43,695 nucleotides of DNA from Dokdonella sp. (lineage in GTDB: Bacteria; Pseudomonadota; Gammaproteobacteria; Xanthomonadales; Rhodanobacteraceae). Both the position numbers and the translations under genes were made by a program. The stretch is from the NCBI RefSeq assembly GCF_019634815.1, contig NZ_JAHCAP010000027.1:1-43695 (forward strand), in the 5' to 3' direction. This document shows, piece after piece, positions 1-8,651 of this stretch; the stretch's first letter is position 1, and every line of letters begins with the position of its first letter. The notes beneath the pieces were generated by a model. That model ran no database searches, was not told the DNA's origin, and worked only from the letters and a program-made list of their open reading frames with translations.

Positions 1-107
1 TCAATGCCGATGGATCTGGGAACATTAATGTAACAGTTAATGAGATCCCACCGCTTGGCCCGGTGTCTGCAGGGCCGGAGAGCCAATTTGGTTTTCAAAT
101 TCCATGA
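1..107 (+). CDS. 3' end of an unknown protein (cut by window edge)
   Basis: An open frame enters from the left edge and ends at TGA 105-107. The visible tail starts NADGSGNINVTVNEIPPLGP and ends QFGFQIP, which reads like the C-terminus of a secreted or surface protein. Its stop overlaps the ATG of the next gene (ATGA at 104-107), so the two are probably translationally coupled. Too little is visible to assign a family. That it is coding is an inference from the overlap and from residue composition. Confidence 0.45.
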   Translation, partial: NADGSGNINVTVNEIPPLGPVSAGPESQFGFQIP

Positions 108-724
108 AACGCAAAGACATGAGTGACAGTTGCAAGAAAGCATTTGCATCGTGGTTTATGGGCCATCAGATATTGGCCGTGGTTTTTGCTTGTGGCTTTT
201 CGCTTGAAGCCTTCGCGGGCGAAACCTCGTCTCGATGCTATGGGGCGGTCAGCATGTTCATTCAGCGTGCAGACGAAAAGACTCTGGCCGAATTGAGGGC
301 GGCTGATCCAAAGGAATGTTGGATCTATTTTGACCTGTGTGACGATAGGCGTGCGGCGTTGGAACAGCGAGTGGCGGAAGGGAAGCGCCCTGCGGCGACG
401 TACCTCGCATCGAAGCTCAAGTTGCTCCACGGCGGGAATTGGGAGGATGCAATGATCGCCTTGGGGCAATTCTCGGAGAAAGACATGGGGAGCTTTCTTG
501 CCTTTGCGCGAGACCATGTACTTTCGCCCCAAACGATCGCGGATGCGGTTGTCATGCTTCCCTTGGAGACAGTGGATGAGCCAGCGTTGCAACTTGGCGA
601 AGTTGTGAAGCGCCGTAATGCAGCAGCAAAGGTCTCCGATGAATCATTGCAGGAGTATCGAGCAAGCGTCTTGGCCGCACTCGATGCGGCTGCGCTCCGG
701 ATCAAGAAGAATTACGGTGAATGA
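104..724 (+). CDS. Secreted protein of unknown function (206 aa)
   Basis: I do not recognise the family. The N-terminus is basic (MKRKDMSDSCKK) and is followed by a hydrophobic stretch at about residues 18-38 ending in AFAG, so a Sec signal peptide is likely and the mature protein would be periplasmic or exported. The mature part is mostly helix-forming and contains three cysteines in its first third. The start overlaps the preceding stop as ATGA. Base composition is visibly poorer in G+C than in the catabolic genes that follow, which suggests accessory or transferred DNA. A periplasmic immunity or adaptor protein for the truncated upstream gene is possible but unproven. Confidence 0.6.
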   Translation: MKRKDMSDSCKKAFASWFMGHQILAVVFACGFSLEAFAGETSSRCYGAVSMFIQRADEKTLAELRAADPKECWIYFDLCDDRRAALEQRVAEGKRPAATYLASKLKLLHGGNWEDAMIALGQFSEKDMGSFLAFARDHVLSPQTIADAVVMLPLETVDEPALQLGEVVKRRNAAAKVSDESLQEYRASVLAALDAAALRIKKNYGE

Positions 725-745
725 CGCAATCGACGGAAGGGCGCA

Positions 746-1165
746 GTGGAAGGGGCGGGCGGGCAGCTCACGAGCCGCATGGGCGCGGACGGCACCGATG
801 AGCCGCCGAGCCGTTCTGGCCATGATGAAGTGAGAAAGCAAGTTTCGGATGGTGCTTTTGGTCGTCAGCGCCGGTTTGAGTCCGGTCACGCTTTGTTGAT
901 TGATGTGCGTTGTTTCTACTGGACTCGCTATGGCGCGCTGTTCAACAGCGGCGGAATCCTGGCCGAGCGGTTCCGGTTCCATGATGAGTATTTCACGATT
1001 GGAAATACCATCGAGATCGAATACCGAGAGATCGAGCGCGTTTCGGTGAAATCGTTCTGCGTTTGCGGGATCGTCATCATGCGGCTGGCTTGCGGATCCA
1101 CGTTCTACATTGTGTCAAAGCGAGCCAAGGAGATCGTGAACCTGCTTGAGCGGGCAGTGGAATGA
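746..1165 (+). CDS. Hypothetical protein (139 aa), uncertain start
   Basis: I do not recognise the family. The GTG start at 746 is supported by a GGAAGG ribosome site at 735-740, 21 bp after the previous stop. The first 45 residues look low-complexity and poorly coding (GADGTDEPPSRSGHDEV). The C-terminal 90 residues look like a genuine small beta-rich domain (FHDEYFTIGNTIEIEYREIERV ... IVNLLERAVE), somewhat like a PH-type fold. Translation may therefore start further in, near 890-910. It probably belongs with the two genes before it. After it, 1166-1352 holds no gene I can support. Confidence 0.5.
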   Translation: MEGAGGQLTSRMGADGTDEPPSRSGHDEVRKQVSDGAFGRQRRFESGHALLIDVRCFYWTRYGALFNSGGILAERFRFHDEYFTIGNTIEIEYREIERVSVKSFCVCGIVIMRLACGSTFYIVSKRAKEIVNLLERAVE

Positions 1166-1352
1166 GCGGACGGCACAGGCCTGGAATTTGAACTGCGTTG
1201 CTGCTCCTTGGTGGACCATGGCGACGCAGGTGCGAGATACCGATGGCCGCGGTGGCATGGATGCTGGGCACACCGGGTGATCGGGTGGGCCGTGTGCTCG
1301 ACTTCCACGTCAACACGGCCCGCGATCGTGTCCTGGTGTTCCGGACGCTCCG

Positions 1353-2678
1353 TTATTGCGGCAAGGCGAGATCGTCGAGCAGGGCCTTGAGGAAGCGCGC
1401 GGCCTCGCCGCCGGTGCAGGCGCGGTGGTCGAAGGTGAGGCTGATGGGCAGGCGCCGGTGGACTTCGATGCCGCCCATCACCGCGACGACGTCGTGGCTG
1501 AGCTTGCCGGCGCCGATGATCGCCACGCAGGGCGGCACCACGACGACCGTGCCGTAACGGCCAGCGAACACGCCGAAGTTGGACAGGCTGATGGTGTAGC
1601 CGGACAGTTCCGAAGCGGGGATCGAGCGATCCTCGACCTGCGTGCGCAAGCGGTTGATGCCTTCGCGCAGGCCACGGCCATCGAGCAGGTGCGCGTTGCG
1701 CAGTGCAGGTACGAACAGGCCATCGGGCGTGTCCACCGCGATGCCCAGGTCGACATGCGGGTGCCTGGTGAGCGTGAGATTGGCATCATCGAACCAGGCG
1801 TTGAGCGCGGGCTCGACGCGGCAGGCGGTGACGATCGCGCGGATCGTGCGCGCGGTGATGTCCTGCTTGCCCAGCCATGCGTGCAGATCGGCATCATCGA
1901 CGATCGTGGTCTGCACCACGCGCGCGTGCGCATCGGCCATCACGCGCGCCATGTTGCGGCGCACGCCCTTGAGCTGTTCGGGCTGGCCAGTCGCGGCGAC
2001 GGTCGGCGGTGCGGTACGCATCGGCTTGCCCGCTTGCGAGAGCGTGCTGCGTGCGGCGCTCGCGACTGCAGCAACAGGCGCAGCGACTGCTGCCGACGCT
2101 GCAATCGGGCCTGCGCCCAGCTTCGCGCTGCCATCGGCCGCGGCTTGTTTGACGTCTTGCAGCGTGACCACGCCACCGGCACCGCTCGCGCGCACGCGCG
2201 CGAGATCGACGCCGAGCTTCTTCGCGAGCGCGCGCACCGCGGGTACGGCCTTGACGCCGCCGACGCTGGCGATTTGTTCACTGCGCACTTCGTTGGAACT
2301 TTGTACCGCACCGACCACCGTGCCTTCGTCCTCGCGATCGGCCGTGGCGGCCTTGGCCGGTGTTGTCGGCGGCGGCGTCGGCGCGTGGCCATGGCCATGA
2401 TGGGCAGCATTTTCCGCGCGCTGCTTGGCATTGGGATCGAGTTCGAACTCGGCCAGCGCTGCGCCCGTGATGATGACGTCACCTGCCTTGCCGTGGAACC
2501 GGGTGACCTTGCCCGAATACGGCGAGGGCACTTCGACCACGGCCTTGGCTGTTTCCATCGACACCAGCGGCGCGTCGAGCTTGATGCTGTCGCCTTCCTT
2601 GACCAGCCATTCGACGATGGTGGCGTCGGGCAGGCCTTCGCCGAGGTCGGGGAGATGGAATGTCTTTTCGTTGGCCAT
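1353..2678 (-). CDS. 2-oxoacid dehydrogenase E2 (dihydrolipoyl acyltransferase)
   Basis: E2 core of a pyruvate or branched-chain 2-oxoacid dehydrogenase: it carries the acyl group on lipoyl-lysine and transfers it to CoA. From the ATG at 2678 (441 aa) the order is a lipoyl domain (residues 1-80, VSMETAKA, lipoyl Lys45), a His/Pro/Ala-rich linker, an E1/E3-binding domain (about 130-170, VRALAKKLGVDLARV), an Ala-rich linker and the catalytic domain. The active-site motif reads DHRACTGGEA, so the Asp of the classical HxxxDG is Thr; I believe this variant is common in E2s of this bacterial group. It is last in the operon E1alpha-E1beta-DUF1304-E2. No E3 gene lies nearby. The exact substrate cannot be settled from sequence. 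Confidence 0.93.
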   Translation of the reverse strand: MANEKTFHLPDLGEGLPDATIVEWLVKEGDSIKLDAPLVSMETAKAVVEVPSPYSGKVTRFHGKAGDVIITGAALAEFELDPNAKQRAENAAHHGHGHAPTPPPTTPAKAATADREDEGTVVGAVQSSNEVRSEQIASVGGVKAVPAVRALAKKLGVDLARVRASGAGGVVTLQDVKQAAADGSAKLGAGPIAASAAVAAPVAAVASAARSTLSQAGKPMRTAPPTVAATGQPEQLKGVRRNMARVMADAHARVVQTTIVDDADLHAWLGKQDITARTIRAIVTACRVEPALNAWFDDANLTLTRHPHVDLGIAVDTPDGLFVPALRNAHLLDGRGLREGINRLRTQVEDRSIPASELSGYTISLSNFGVFAGRYGTVVVVPPCVAIIGAGKLSHDVVAVMGGIEVHRRLPISLTFDHRACTGGEAARFLKALLDDLALPQ

Positions 2679-2692
2679 GATGATTTCCAGAG

Positions 2693-3043
2693 TCACGGAA
2701 GATGCAGGAGAACCAGCGCAAGGATCGCCGGCAGTGCCTGCACGAAGAAAATCTTGCGGCTGACCGTCGCGGCGCCGAACAGGCCGGCAACGCTCACGCA
2801 GGCGAGGAAAAATGTCTTGATGCGCAGATCGTCGATCGCAAGTCCCCAGACCAGGCCGGCGACCAGGAAGCCGTTGTACAGGCCCTGGTTCATCGCCAGG
2901 TACCGGGAGGCGGTGGCGAACTCCGGCGTGAGCCGGAACACCTTGCGCCCCATCGGCTTGTCCCACAGGAACATCTCGAGCGTGAGGAACCACGCGTGCA
3001 GCAGCGCGACGATGCCGATGAGGATGTTGGCGACCGGGTGCAT
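2693..3043 (-). CDS. DUF1304 family membrane protein (116 aa)
   Basis: A small integral membrane protein with about four hydrophobic segments, beginning MHPVANILIGIVALLHAWF and containing EMFLWDKPMGRKVF and AMNQGLYNGFLVAGL, which match the DUF1304 family as I know it. The biochemical role is unknown. It starts 8 bp after the E1beta stop and ends 14 bp before the E2 start, so it is co-transcribed inside the dehydrogenase operon. The ATG at 3043 was chosen because upstream in-frame sequence overlaps E1beta and is not hydrophobic. A role linked to the complex, such as substrate or product passage, is only a guess from position. Confidence 0.85.
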   Translation of the reverse strand: MHPVANILIGIVALLHAWFLTLEMFLWDKPMGRKVFRLTPEFATASRYLAMNQGLYNGFLVAGLVWGLAIDDLRIKTFFLACVSVAGLFGAATVSRKIFFVQALPAILALVLLHLP

Positions 3044-3051
3044 GCGCGTGA

Positions 3052-4032
3052 TCAGCTCGCCGCCAGCGTGCGCTTGGCTGCAGCGACGATCTGCGCAGTA
3101 CTCGGCATCTGCTTCATTTCCAGTCGGTACAACGGTGTATGCACGTCGTAGGCGGTGACGCGTTCGACTGGCGCGAGCAGATCGTAGATGCATTCCTCGG
3201 CCAGGCGCGCGGCGATTTCGGCGCCGAAGCCCGCGGTTTTCGGTGCCTCGTGCACGATCACGCAACGGCCGGTCTTGTGCACCGATTCGGCAATCGTGTC
3301 GAAGTCGAGCGGAGTGAGCGTGGCGACGTCGATCACTTCGACGCTGACGCCTTCGGCCGCGAGCGCATCGGCAGCTTCAAGGCATTCCTTGACCTGCGCG
3401 CCCCAGGTGACCAGCGTGACATCGCTGCCATCGCGCAGCACGAAGCAGACATCCAGCGGCAGGGCTTCGCCGTCGTCGGGCACTTCTTCCTTGTACTGGC
3501 GATAGATGCGCTTGGGCTCGAAGAAGATCACCGGATCGGGATCGCGGATCGCCGCGAGCAGCAGGCCGTAGGCGCGCGCGGGCGAGGAGGGCAGCACCAC
3601 GCGCAGGCCGGGCACGTTGGTGAACAGGTGTTCGTTGGCTTCGGAGTGGTGTTCGGGCGCATGGATGCCGCCACCCCAGGGCGCGCGCCACACCGCGGGA
3701 CAGGTAATGCGCCCGCGCGTGCGGTTGCGCATGCGTGCGGCGTGGCAAACGATCTGCTCCATCATCGGATAGATGAAGCCTTCGAACTGCGCCTCGGCGA
3801 CCGGCTTCATGCCCTGCGCGGCAAGACCGACGGTGACGCCGGCGATGCCCATTTCATCGAGCGGCGTGTCATACACACGCCATTCGCCGAACCTGGCCGA
3901 CAGGCCCGCAGTGGCACGGAACACGCCGCCGTTGACGCCGACGTCTTCGCCCAGCACCACCACCGAGGGGTCGTGCGTCATCTCGTAGGCAAGCGCCTGG
4001 GTTACCGCTTCGATCAAGGTGATGGCGGCCAT
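3052..4032 (-). CDS. 2-oxoacid dehydrogenase E1 subunit beta
   Basis: Beta subunit (326 aa) of the heterotetrameric thiamine-diphosphate E1, which decarboxylates the 2-oxoacid and acylates the E2 lipoyl group. It has the full family length: an N-terminal pyrimidine-binding domain ([29 protein letters not shown] with the conserved Glu near residue 29) and a C-terminal transketolase domain ([21 protein letters not shown]). Its start codon overlaps the E1alpha stop by one base (TGATG), and AAGGGAG lies 7 nt before the ATG, so the subunits are translationally coupled for stoichiometric assembly. PDH and BCKDH beta chains are hard to tell apart by eye. Confidence 0.94.
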   Translation of the reverse strand: MAAITLIEAVTQALAYEMTHDPSVVVLGEDVGVNGGVFRATAGLSARFGEWRVYDTPLDEMGIAGVTVGLAAQGMKPVAEAQFEGFIYPMMEQIVCHAARMRNRTRGRITCPAVWRAPWGGGIHAPEHHSEANEHLFTNVPGLRVVLPSSPARAYGLLLAAIRDPDPVIFFEPKRIYRQYKEEVPDDGEALPLDVCFVLRDGSDVTLVTWGAQVKECLEAADALAAEGVSVEVIDVATLTPLDFDTIAESVHKTGRCVIVHEAPKTAGFGAEIAARLAEECIYDLLAPVERVTAYDVHTPLYRLEMKQMPSTAQIVAAAKRTLAAS

Positions 4033-5117
4033 CAGTGCGCTCCCTTCTCAAGCGACAGCGCGAGTGCGCGCTGTTTTTGCAGATCGGCCGGCAGTTCGGC
4101 AAAGGTGTAGTCGAAAATTGCCTCGATCGGCTGCGCCTTGGTTTCGAGGTAGCTGTTGACCTCGTTGTCCATCCATTCGTCGCACTCGTGCTTCCAGGCT
4201 TCTTCCTTCTTTTCGTCCCAGGCTTTCTTGCTTTCCAGGTACGCGCGCAGGCGCTTGATCGGCTCGCGCGTCCAGGCGTCCTTGACCTCGTCGGCCTCGC
4301 GGTAGCGGCGCGCGTCGTCGGCGGTGGTGTGGTCGCCGAGGCGATAGGTCACCAGTTCGAGCACGCTGCCGCCCTTGCCGCTGCGCGCGCGCTCGAGCGC
4401 ATCTTCCATCGCCTTGCGTACCGCAATGATGTCGTTGCCATCGACCTGGATGCAGAACAGGCCCGCGGCGATGCCCTTCTGCGCGAGGGTCTTGGCGCCG
4501 GACTGGATCCTGCGCGGAACCGAGATCGCCCACTGGTTGTTGACGATCACCGCGACCAGCGGCAGGTCGCGCGCGCCGGCGAAGTTGATCGCGCCATAGA
4601 AATCGGCCTTGGACGAACCGCCGTCGCCGATCATGCACACCGCGACGCGCTTCTCGCCGCGGATCTTGAACGCGAGCGCACTTCCGGCCGCATGCAGGCA
4701 TTGGGTCGCGATCGGCACGCTCCACGCAAAGTCGTGGCGTGCCGGTTCCTTCTGGTAATCGTTGCCGCGCTCGTCGCCGCCCCAGTACATGTAGACATCG
4801 CGCGGCTGCACGCCGCGATAGAGCTGGGCGCCGTATTCGCGGTAGCTCGGCGCAAGCACGTCCTCGGGTTTCATCGAGCTGCCCACGCCCACGTGCGCGG
4901 CTTCGTGGCCCAGGCAGGAGGCGTAGGTGCCGAGCTTGCCGGTGCGCTGCAGCGCGATCGACTTGGTGTCGAACACGCGCGTGGACACCATGAGCTTGTA
5001 CAGCTCGACCATGTGGTCGAGGTTCTTGGCGAACTCGGGCAGGTCCTTGCGCACGAGCTTGCCGTCGGCGTCGAGGTACTGCAGGTATTCGATCTCAAAA
5101 CTGGCGGCGATGGACAA
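4032..5117 (-). CDS. 2-oxoacid dehydrogenase E1 subunit alpha
   Basis: Alpha subunit of thiamine-diphosphate E1. With the TTG at 5117 the protein is 361 aa. That start has GGAGG five bases upstream; an in-frame TTG at 5138 would add 7 residues but has no ribosome site. The ThDP/Mg motif runs from [10 protein letters not shown] (about 164) to VNNQWAIS (NN at about 193-194), and the phosphorylation-loop-like region reads [16 protein letters not shown], typical of PdhA/BkdA-type enzymes in Gram-negatives. It heads the four-gene operon. The 183-bp gap to the divergent tryptophan dioxygenase gene probably holds promoters for both. A branched-chain substrate would fit the neighbourhood; pyruvate is the alternative. 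Confidence 0.93.
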   Translation of the reverse strand: MSIAASFEIEYLQYLDADGKLVRKDLPEFAKNLDHMVELYKLMVSTRVFDTKSIALQRTGKLGTYASCLGHEAAHVGVGSSMKPEDVLAPSYREYGAQLYRGVQPRDVYMYWGGDERGNDYQKEPARHDFAWSVPIATQCLHAAGSALAFKIRGEKRVAVCMIGDGGSSKADFYGAINFAGARDLPLVAVIVNNQWAISVPRRIQSGAKTLAQKGIAAGLFCIQVDGNDIIAVRKAMEDALERARSGKGGSVLELVTYRLGDHTTADDARRYREADEVKDAWTREPIKRLRAYLESKKAWDEKKEEAWKHECDEWMDNEVNSYLETKAQPIEAIFDYTFAELPADLQKQRALALSLEKGAH

Positions 5118-5266
5118 GCGGGCCTCCGGTGTGGTCAACCAAAGCGCGGCATCGCCGCGGCGGGATGTCCGGCGTTTCGCGCGGGGCGCGCGGCGCGGAC
5201 GGGAAGGGCAACCTACGCAATGCCGCCGCAGGCCCGCAAGGCAGGGCGCAGCAGGCGGCAGTGCCG

Positions 5267-5287
5267 GGTAAACTGGCGAAGTTTACC
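5267..5287. promoter_or_regulatory. Perfect inverted repeat before tryptophan dioxygenase
   Basis: GGTAAACT at 5267-5274 and its exact complement AGTTTACC at 5280-5287 are separated by GGCGA. The repeat ends 13 bp before the dioxygenase ATG, between it and the divergent E1alpha gene. The 8-bp arms with a 5-bp spacer suit a dimeric regulator; an mRNA hairpin over the ribosome site is the alternative. No regulator gene is adjacent. Confidence 0.55.
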
Positions 5288-5300
5288 ACGGGGCCAAGTG

Positions 5301-6173
5301 ATGACCGGAACCGACAATCTGCGTCCGCTCGAACAGGGCATCGAGCTTGACCTGCGCAACCGCACCACCTACGGCGGTTACCTGCAGCTGGAAACCCTGC
5401 TCGCGGCGCAGCAACCGTTGAGTGACCCGCCTTGTCACGACGAGATGCTGTTCATCGTCCAGCACCATGTCGCCGAGCTGTGGATGAAGCTCTTGATCCA
5501 CGAACTGCGAGCGGCCATCGCCTGCCTGCGCGCCGACGACATCGATCCCACGCTCAAGATCCTTGCCCGCGTCAAACAGGTGCAGCAGCAGCTGTTTGCA
5601 CAATGGGCGGTGCTGGAGACGCTCACGCCTTCGGAGTACCTCGCCTTCCGCGGCGTGCTCGGGCCCTCGTCCGGCTTCCAGTCGCAGCAATACCGCACCA
5701 TCGAGTTCATGCTCGGCAACAAGAATGCAGCGATGCTCAGAGTGTTCGACCACGATCCGGCGGCACAGGCGCAGTTGCGCGCGACGCTGGAGGCGCCGAG
5801 CCTGTACGACGAAGTGCTGCGGTTGTTCTCGCGCATGGGCCATGCGATTCCGTCCGGCCTGCTCGCGCGCGACGTGACCCATCCGCATCAGCATGACGAG
5901 GGGCTGCTGCCGGTGTTCAAGCGCATCTACGAGAACGCGCATGAATTCTGGGCCGAGTACCACCTGTGCGAGCAACTGGTGGATGTCGAGGAGTTGTTCC
6001 AGCTCTGGCGCTTTCGTCACATGAAGACCGTCGAGCGCATCATCGGCCATCGCCGCGGCACCGGCGGGTCGTCGGGCGTGGCCTTCCTCAAGCGCGCGCT
6101 CGAGCTGACGTTTTTCCCCGAATTGATCGACGTGCGCACCCGGATCAGCGAGCCTTCCCCCGCGGCCGGTTGA
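5301..6173 (+). CDS. kynA: Tryptophan 2,3-dioxygenase
   Basis: Haem enzyme that opens the indole ring of L-tryptophan to N-formylkynurenine, the first step of the kynurenine pathway; cytoplasmic tetramer. At 290 aa it has the length of the bacterial enzyme. Visible signatures: [15 protein letters not shown] with His55 at the substrate pocket, [16 protein letters not shown], the proximal haem ligand His240 in WRFRHMKTV, and the RGTGGSSGV loop. The His55/His240 numbering matches the Xanthomonas campestris enzyme as I remember it. The ATG at 5301 starts this conserved region; the long open sequence upstream in the same frame lies antisense to E1alpha and is not part of the gene. No other kynurenine-pathway gene is in the window. 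Confidence 0.97.
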   Translation: MTGTDNLRPLEQGIELDLRNRTTYGGYLQLETLLAAQQPLSDPPCHDEMLFIVQHHVAELWMKLLIHELRAAIACLRADDIDPTLKILARVKQVQQQLFAQWAVLETLTPSEYLAFRGVLGPSSGFQSQQYRTIEFMLGNKNAAMLRVFDHDPAAQAQLRATLEAPSLYDEVLRLFSRMGHAIPSGLLARDVTHPHQHDEGLLPVFKRIYENAHEFWAEYHLCEQLVDVEELFQLWRFRHMKTVERIIGHRRGTGGSSGVAFLKRALELTFFPELIDVRTRISEPSPAAG

Positions 6174-6261
6174 GCCTCACGCTGCGCTGCGGTTTGACGC
6201 TGCGCGCGGCAACGGTTAAACGTCACCGACTTTGTCCCCACCGTCACGACCAGGCGAACCC

Positions 6262-7755
6262 ATGGCCACGACCAGTTCCACACCTTCCGCACCCCCCGTT
6301 TTCACGCAGACGCTGGGACATCCGCGCCCGCTGTGGATGCTGTTCATGACCGAGTTCTGGGAGCGCTTCGCCTTCTACGGCATGCGCTGGGCACTTACGC
6401 TCTACATCGTGGCGCAATTCTTCGGCGGCGATTCCGCGGGCCAGGCCAGTGCCAGTCGCACCTACGGCGCCTTCCTCGCCCTGGTCTATGCCACCGCGAT
6501 CTTCGGTGGCTTCATCGCCGACCGCGTGATCGGCTACCAGCGTTCGATCCTGGTCGGCGCGGTGGTGTCGGCACTTGGCTACTTCCTTGTGGCGGTGCCC
6601 GACCACACGGTGTTTCTGATCGGCCTGGCGACGATCATCGTCGGCAACGGATTGTTCAAGCCCAATATTTCCACCCAGGTCGGCCAGCTCTACGCGCAGG
6701 GTGACGAGCGCCGCGATTCGGGTTTCACCATCTTCTACATGGGTATCAACGCCGGTGCTTTCGTAGCGCCGATTCTCACCGGCATCCTCGCCGAGAGCGT
6801 GTTCGGCAGGGACGGCATGCCGGCCTACAAGGCGGTGTTCATCGCTGCCGGCATCGGCATGCTGATCTCCACCGTGTGGTTCTGGTTCGGCCGTGCCCAG
6901 CTCAAGGGCATCGGTGCGCCACCTGCGGGTGCAGAAGGCATGCAGCGCGTGGTCGCGGTGACGATTGGTGCCCTGATTGCAGTGCCGGCGGTGTATGCCC
7001 TGCTCGCGATCGACGCCGGCATCCTCGCATGGATCCTTGCCGCATTGTTCGTCGTGCTGTGCGTGATGGTGCTGGTCGAAGGCTCGCGCGAAGGCAGCGT
7101 GTTCCGTGATCGCGCGATCGCCATGCTGATCATCTTCGCCTTCAACGTGCTGTTCTGGTGTTTCTTCGAACAGGCCGGCAGCTCGTTCAACTTCCTCGCG
7201 CAGAACATCGTCAACCGCAATCTCGGCGGTTTCGAATTCCAGATCGGCTGGTTCCAGTCGATCAATCCGATCGCGATCCTTACCTTGGCGCCGCTGTTTG
7301 CATGGGCGTGGGTGCGCATGGGCAAGGCCAATCCCTCGATCCCGCGCAAGTTCGGCCTCGGCTTGATCTTCAACGGCCTGGCCTTCCTGCTGCTGATGTT
7401 CGCGCTGTCGAACCTGGTCGGTGCCGATGGCCGCATTCCGCTGTGGCCACTCGTTGCGGTGTACGTGATCCAGACCGCCGGCGAGCTGTGTCTCTCACCG
7501 ATCGGCCTGTCGATGGTGACCAAGCTTGCGCCGGCCAAGGTGGTGGGTCTGGCGATGGGCGGCTGGTTCCTGTCGACCGCAATCGGCAACAGCCTGTCCG
7601 GCCTGTTCGCCAGCCATGTCAGCGGCGAGGGCGGCATGACGGTGGCATCCGCACAATCGGGTTACACCTTCGGCTTCTATGCCTTGGTCGGTGCGGGCGT
7701 GGTGTTGTTCCTGATCGCGCCGCTGATCAACAAGCTCATGCATGGCGTGAAGTGA
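6262..7755 (+). CDS. POT (PTR2) family proton-dependent peptide transporter
   Basis: Inner-membrane proton-coupled importer of di- and tripeptides (497 aa, about 12-14 membrane helices). Family marks: the first-helix motif TEFWERFAFYGMRWAL (the ExxER proton-coupling motif), GGFIADRVIGYQRSI, the PTR2 signature FTIFYMGINAGAFVAPILTG, and CFFEQAGSSFNF in the second half. The ATG at 6262 was preferred over an in-frame TTG at 6232 because it begins the family-like N-terminus. It lies 88 bp after the tryptophan dioxygenase on the same strand, so the two may be co-transcribed, coupling peptide uptake to amino-acid breakdown. Transcription ends at the hairpin at 7825. Confidence 0.95.
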   Translation: MATTSSTPSAPPVFTQTLGHPRPLWMLFMTEFWERFAFYGMRWALTLYIVAQFFGGDSAGQASASRTYGAFLALVYATAIFGGFIADRVIGYQRSILVGAVVSALGYFLVAVPDHTVFLIGLATIIVGNGLFKPNISTQVGQLYAQGDERRDSGFTIFYMGINAGAFVAPILTGILAESVFGRDGMPAYKAVFIAAGIGMLISTVWFWFGRAQLKGIGAPPAGAEGMQRVVAVTIGALIAVPAVYALLAIDAGILAWILAALFVVLCVMVLVEGSREGSVFRDRAIAMLIIFAFNVLFWCFFEQAGSSFNFLAQNIVNRNLGGFEFQIGWFQSINPIAILTLAPLFAWAWVRMGKANPSIPRKFGLGLIFNGLAFLLLMFALSNLVGADGRIPLWPLVAVYVIQTAGELCLSPIGLSMVTKLAPAKVVGLAMGGWFLSTAIGNSLSGLFASHVSGEGGMTVASAQSGYTFGFYALVGAGVVLFLIAPLINKLMHGVK

Positions 7756-7824
7756 AGGCGGGATGCCTTCATCCCGAGCAGGTCCGGGATGGCCGTTGAT
7801 GCGGGGTGCAGGGTAAAAAGACGG

Positions 7825-7848
7825 GAACGGCGCCTGCGGGCGCCGTTC
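7825..7848. terminator. Bidirectional intrinsic terminator
   Basis: A 10-bp perfect stem (GAACGGCGCC / GGCGCCGTTC) with the loop TGCG is followed on the + strand by TTGTTT. On the - strand it is followed by CCGTCTTTTT. It can therefore end both the transporter transcript and the convergent aga operon, whose last gene stops at 7854. Confidence 0.85.
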
Positions 7849-7853
7849 TTGTT

Positions 7854-8651
7854 TCAACCCGCATCCACCACGACCAACTCGATGCCCAGGCGTTGCAGAC
7901 TTTCGCGCGTTTCGGCGGGAATGCCGCTGTCGGTGATGATCGCGTGGATCTGGTCCAGGCTTGCGATGCAATGCAGGCTGACCTTGCCGAACTTGCTTGA
8001 GTCGCTCAACACCACCACGCGGCGCGCGCGTTCCAGCATGCGCTGATTCAGCCGGGCTTCGGCCTCGTGATGGGTGGTCACGCCAAACTGCAGGTCGAGC
8101 CCGTCCACGCCCAGAAACAGGGTGTCGAAGCTGAAACTCTGCAAGCTCGCCTCGGCCTGGCTGCCGTGCAGCGACAACGAGGCTTGGTGCAGCAAGCCGC
8201 CGGTCAGGCGCAGGGTGATTCCGGCTGCCGTTGCCAGCTCCCAGGCAATGTTGAGACCGTTGGTCATCACCGTGATGTCGTGCCGCCCGAGCAAGTGCCG
8301 GGCCAGCATGCGCGTAGTGGAGCCCGAGTCGATGAGAATGTTCGCACCGGCATTCACCAGCTGCGCCGCGCGTGCGCCGATCGCGTCCTTGCGCGTCAGA
8401 TGAATGGCGTCCTTCTCGTGCAGCGGATGTTCCGGCGGCGGGCTGCGCAGCAGGGTCGCGCCGCCGCGGGTACGCACCGCCAGCCCGCGGGCTTCCAGAT
8501 GGTTGAGATCGGCGCGGATGGTGACCGCTGACACATGGTGCCGTTCGACCAGCTCGCCTACCAGCACGCTGCCCTGTTGCAGCAGCGTATCGATGATCTG
8601 CTGGCGACGCTGGCGTGTGTTGCGCTGGGTCGAAGCGGCGTTCGTGTTCAC
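7854..8651 (-). CDS. agaR: DeoR-family regulator, AgaR-like
   Basis: DNA-binding repressor of sugar catabolism (265 aa). N-terminal HTH at about residues 15-70 (RRQQIIDTLLQQGSVLVGELVERHHVSAVTIRADLNHLEARG), then the DeoR C-terminal sensor domain with the phosphosugar-binding sequences ILIDSGSTTRMLARHL, TNGLNIAWEL, TGG and VLSDSSKFG. The start is a GTG that overlaps the agaZ stop as GTGA, so it is the last, translationally coupled gene of the aga operon and probably autoregulated. It should respond to a galactosamine- or tagatose-phosphate and bind the CTTTCG repeats before agaS. The AgaR name rests on neighbours as well as sequence. Confidence 0.88.
   Translation of the reverse strand: MNTNAASTQRNTRQRRQQIIDTLLQQGSVLVGELVERHHVSAVTIRADLNHLEARGLAVRTRGGATLLRSPPPEHPLHEKDAIHLTRKDAIGARAAQLVNAGANILIDSGSTTRMLARHLLGRHDITVMTNGLNIAWELATAAGITLRLTGGLLHQASLSLHGSQAEASLQSFSFDTLFLGVDGLDLQFGVTTHHEAEARLNQRMLERARRVVVLSDSSKFGKVSLHCIASLDQIHAIITDSGIPAETRESLQRLGIELVVVDAG

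Noticed and set aside
721..810. ATG at 721 overlapping the stop of the 206-aa gene
   Set aside because: The TGAATGA overlap looks attractive, but the frame closes after about 27 codons; the GTG at 746 with GGAAGG leads to a longer plausible gene.
1356..3158. 600-codon open frame on the + strand opposite E2 and DUF1304
   Set aside because: Arg/Ala/Gly-rich product without domains; it is the antisense shadow of GC-rich genes whose protein families are clear.
4035..5300. Long N-terminal extension of tryptophan dioxygenase
   Set aside because: It lies antisense to E1alpha and lacks similarity to any dioxygenase; the enzyme is complete from the ATG at 5301.
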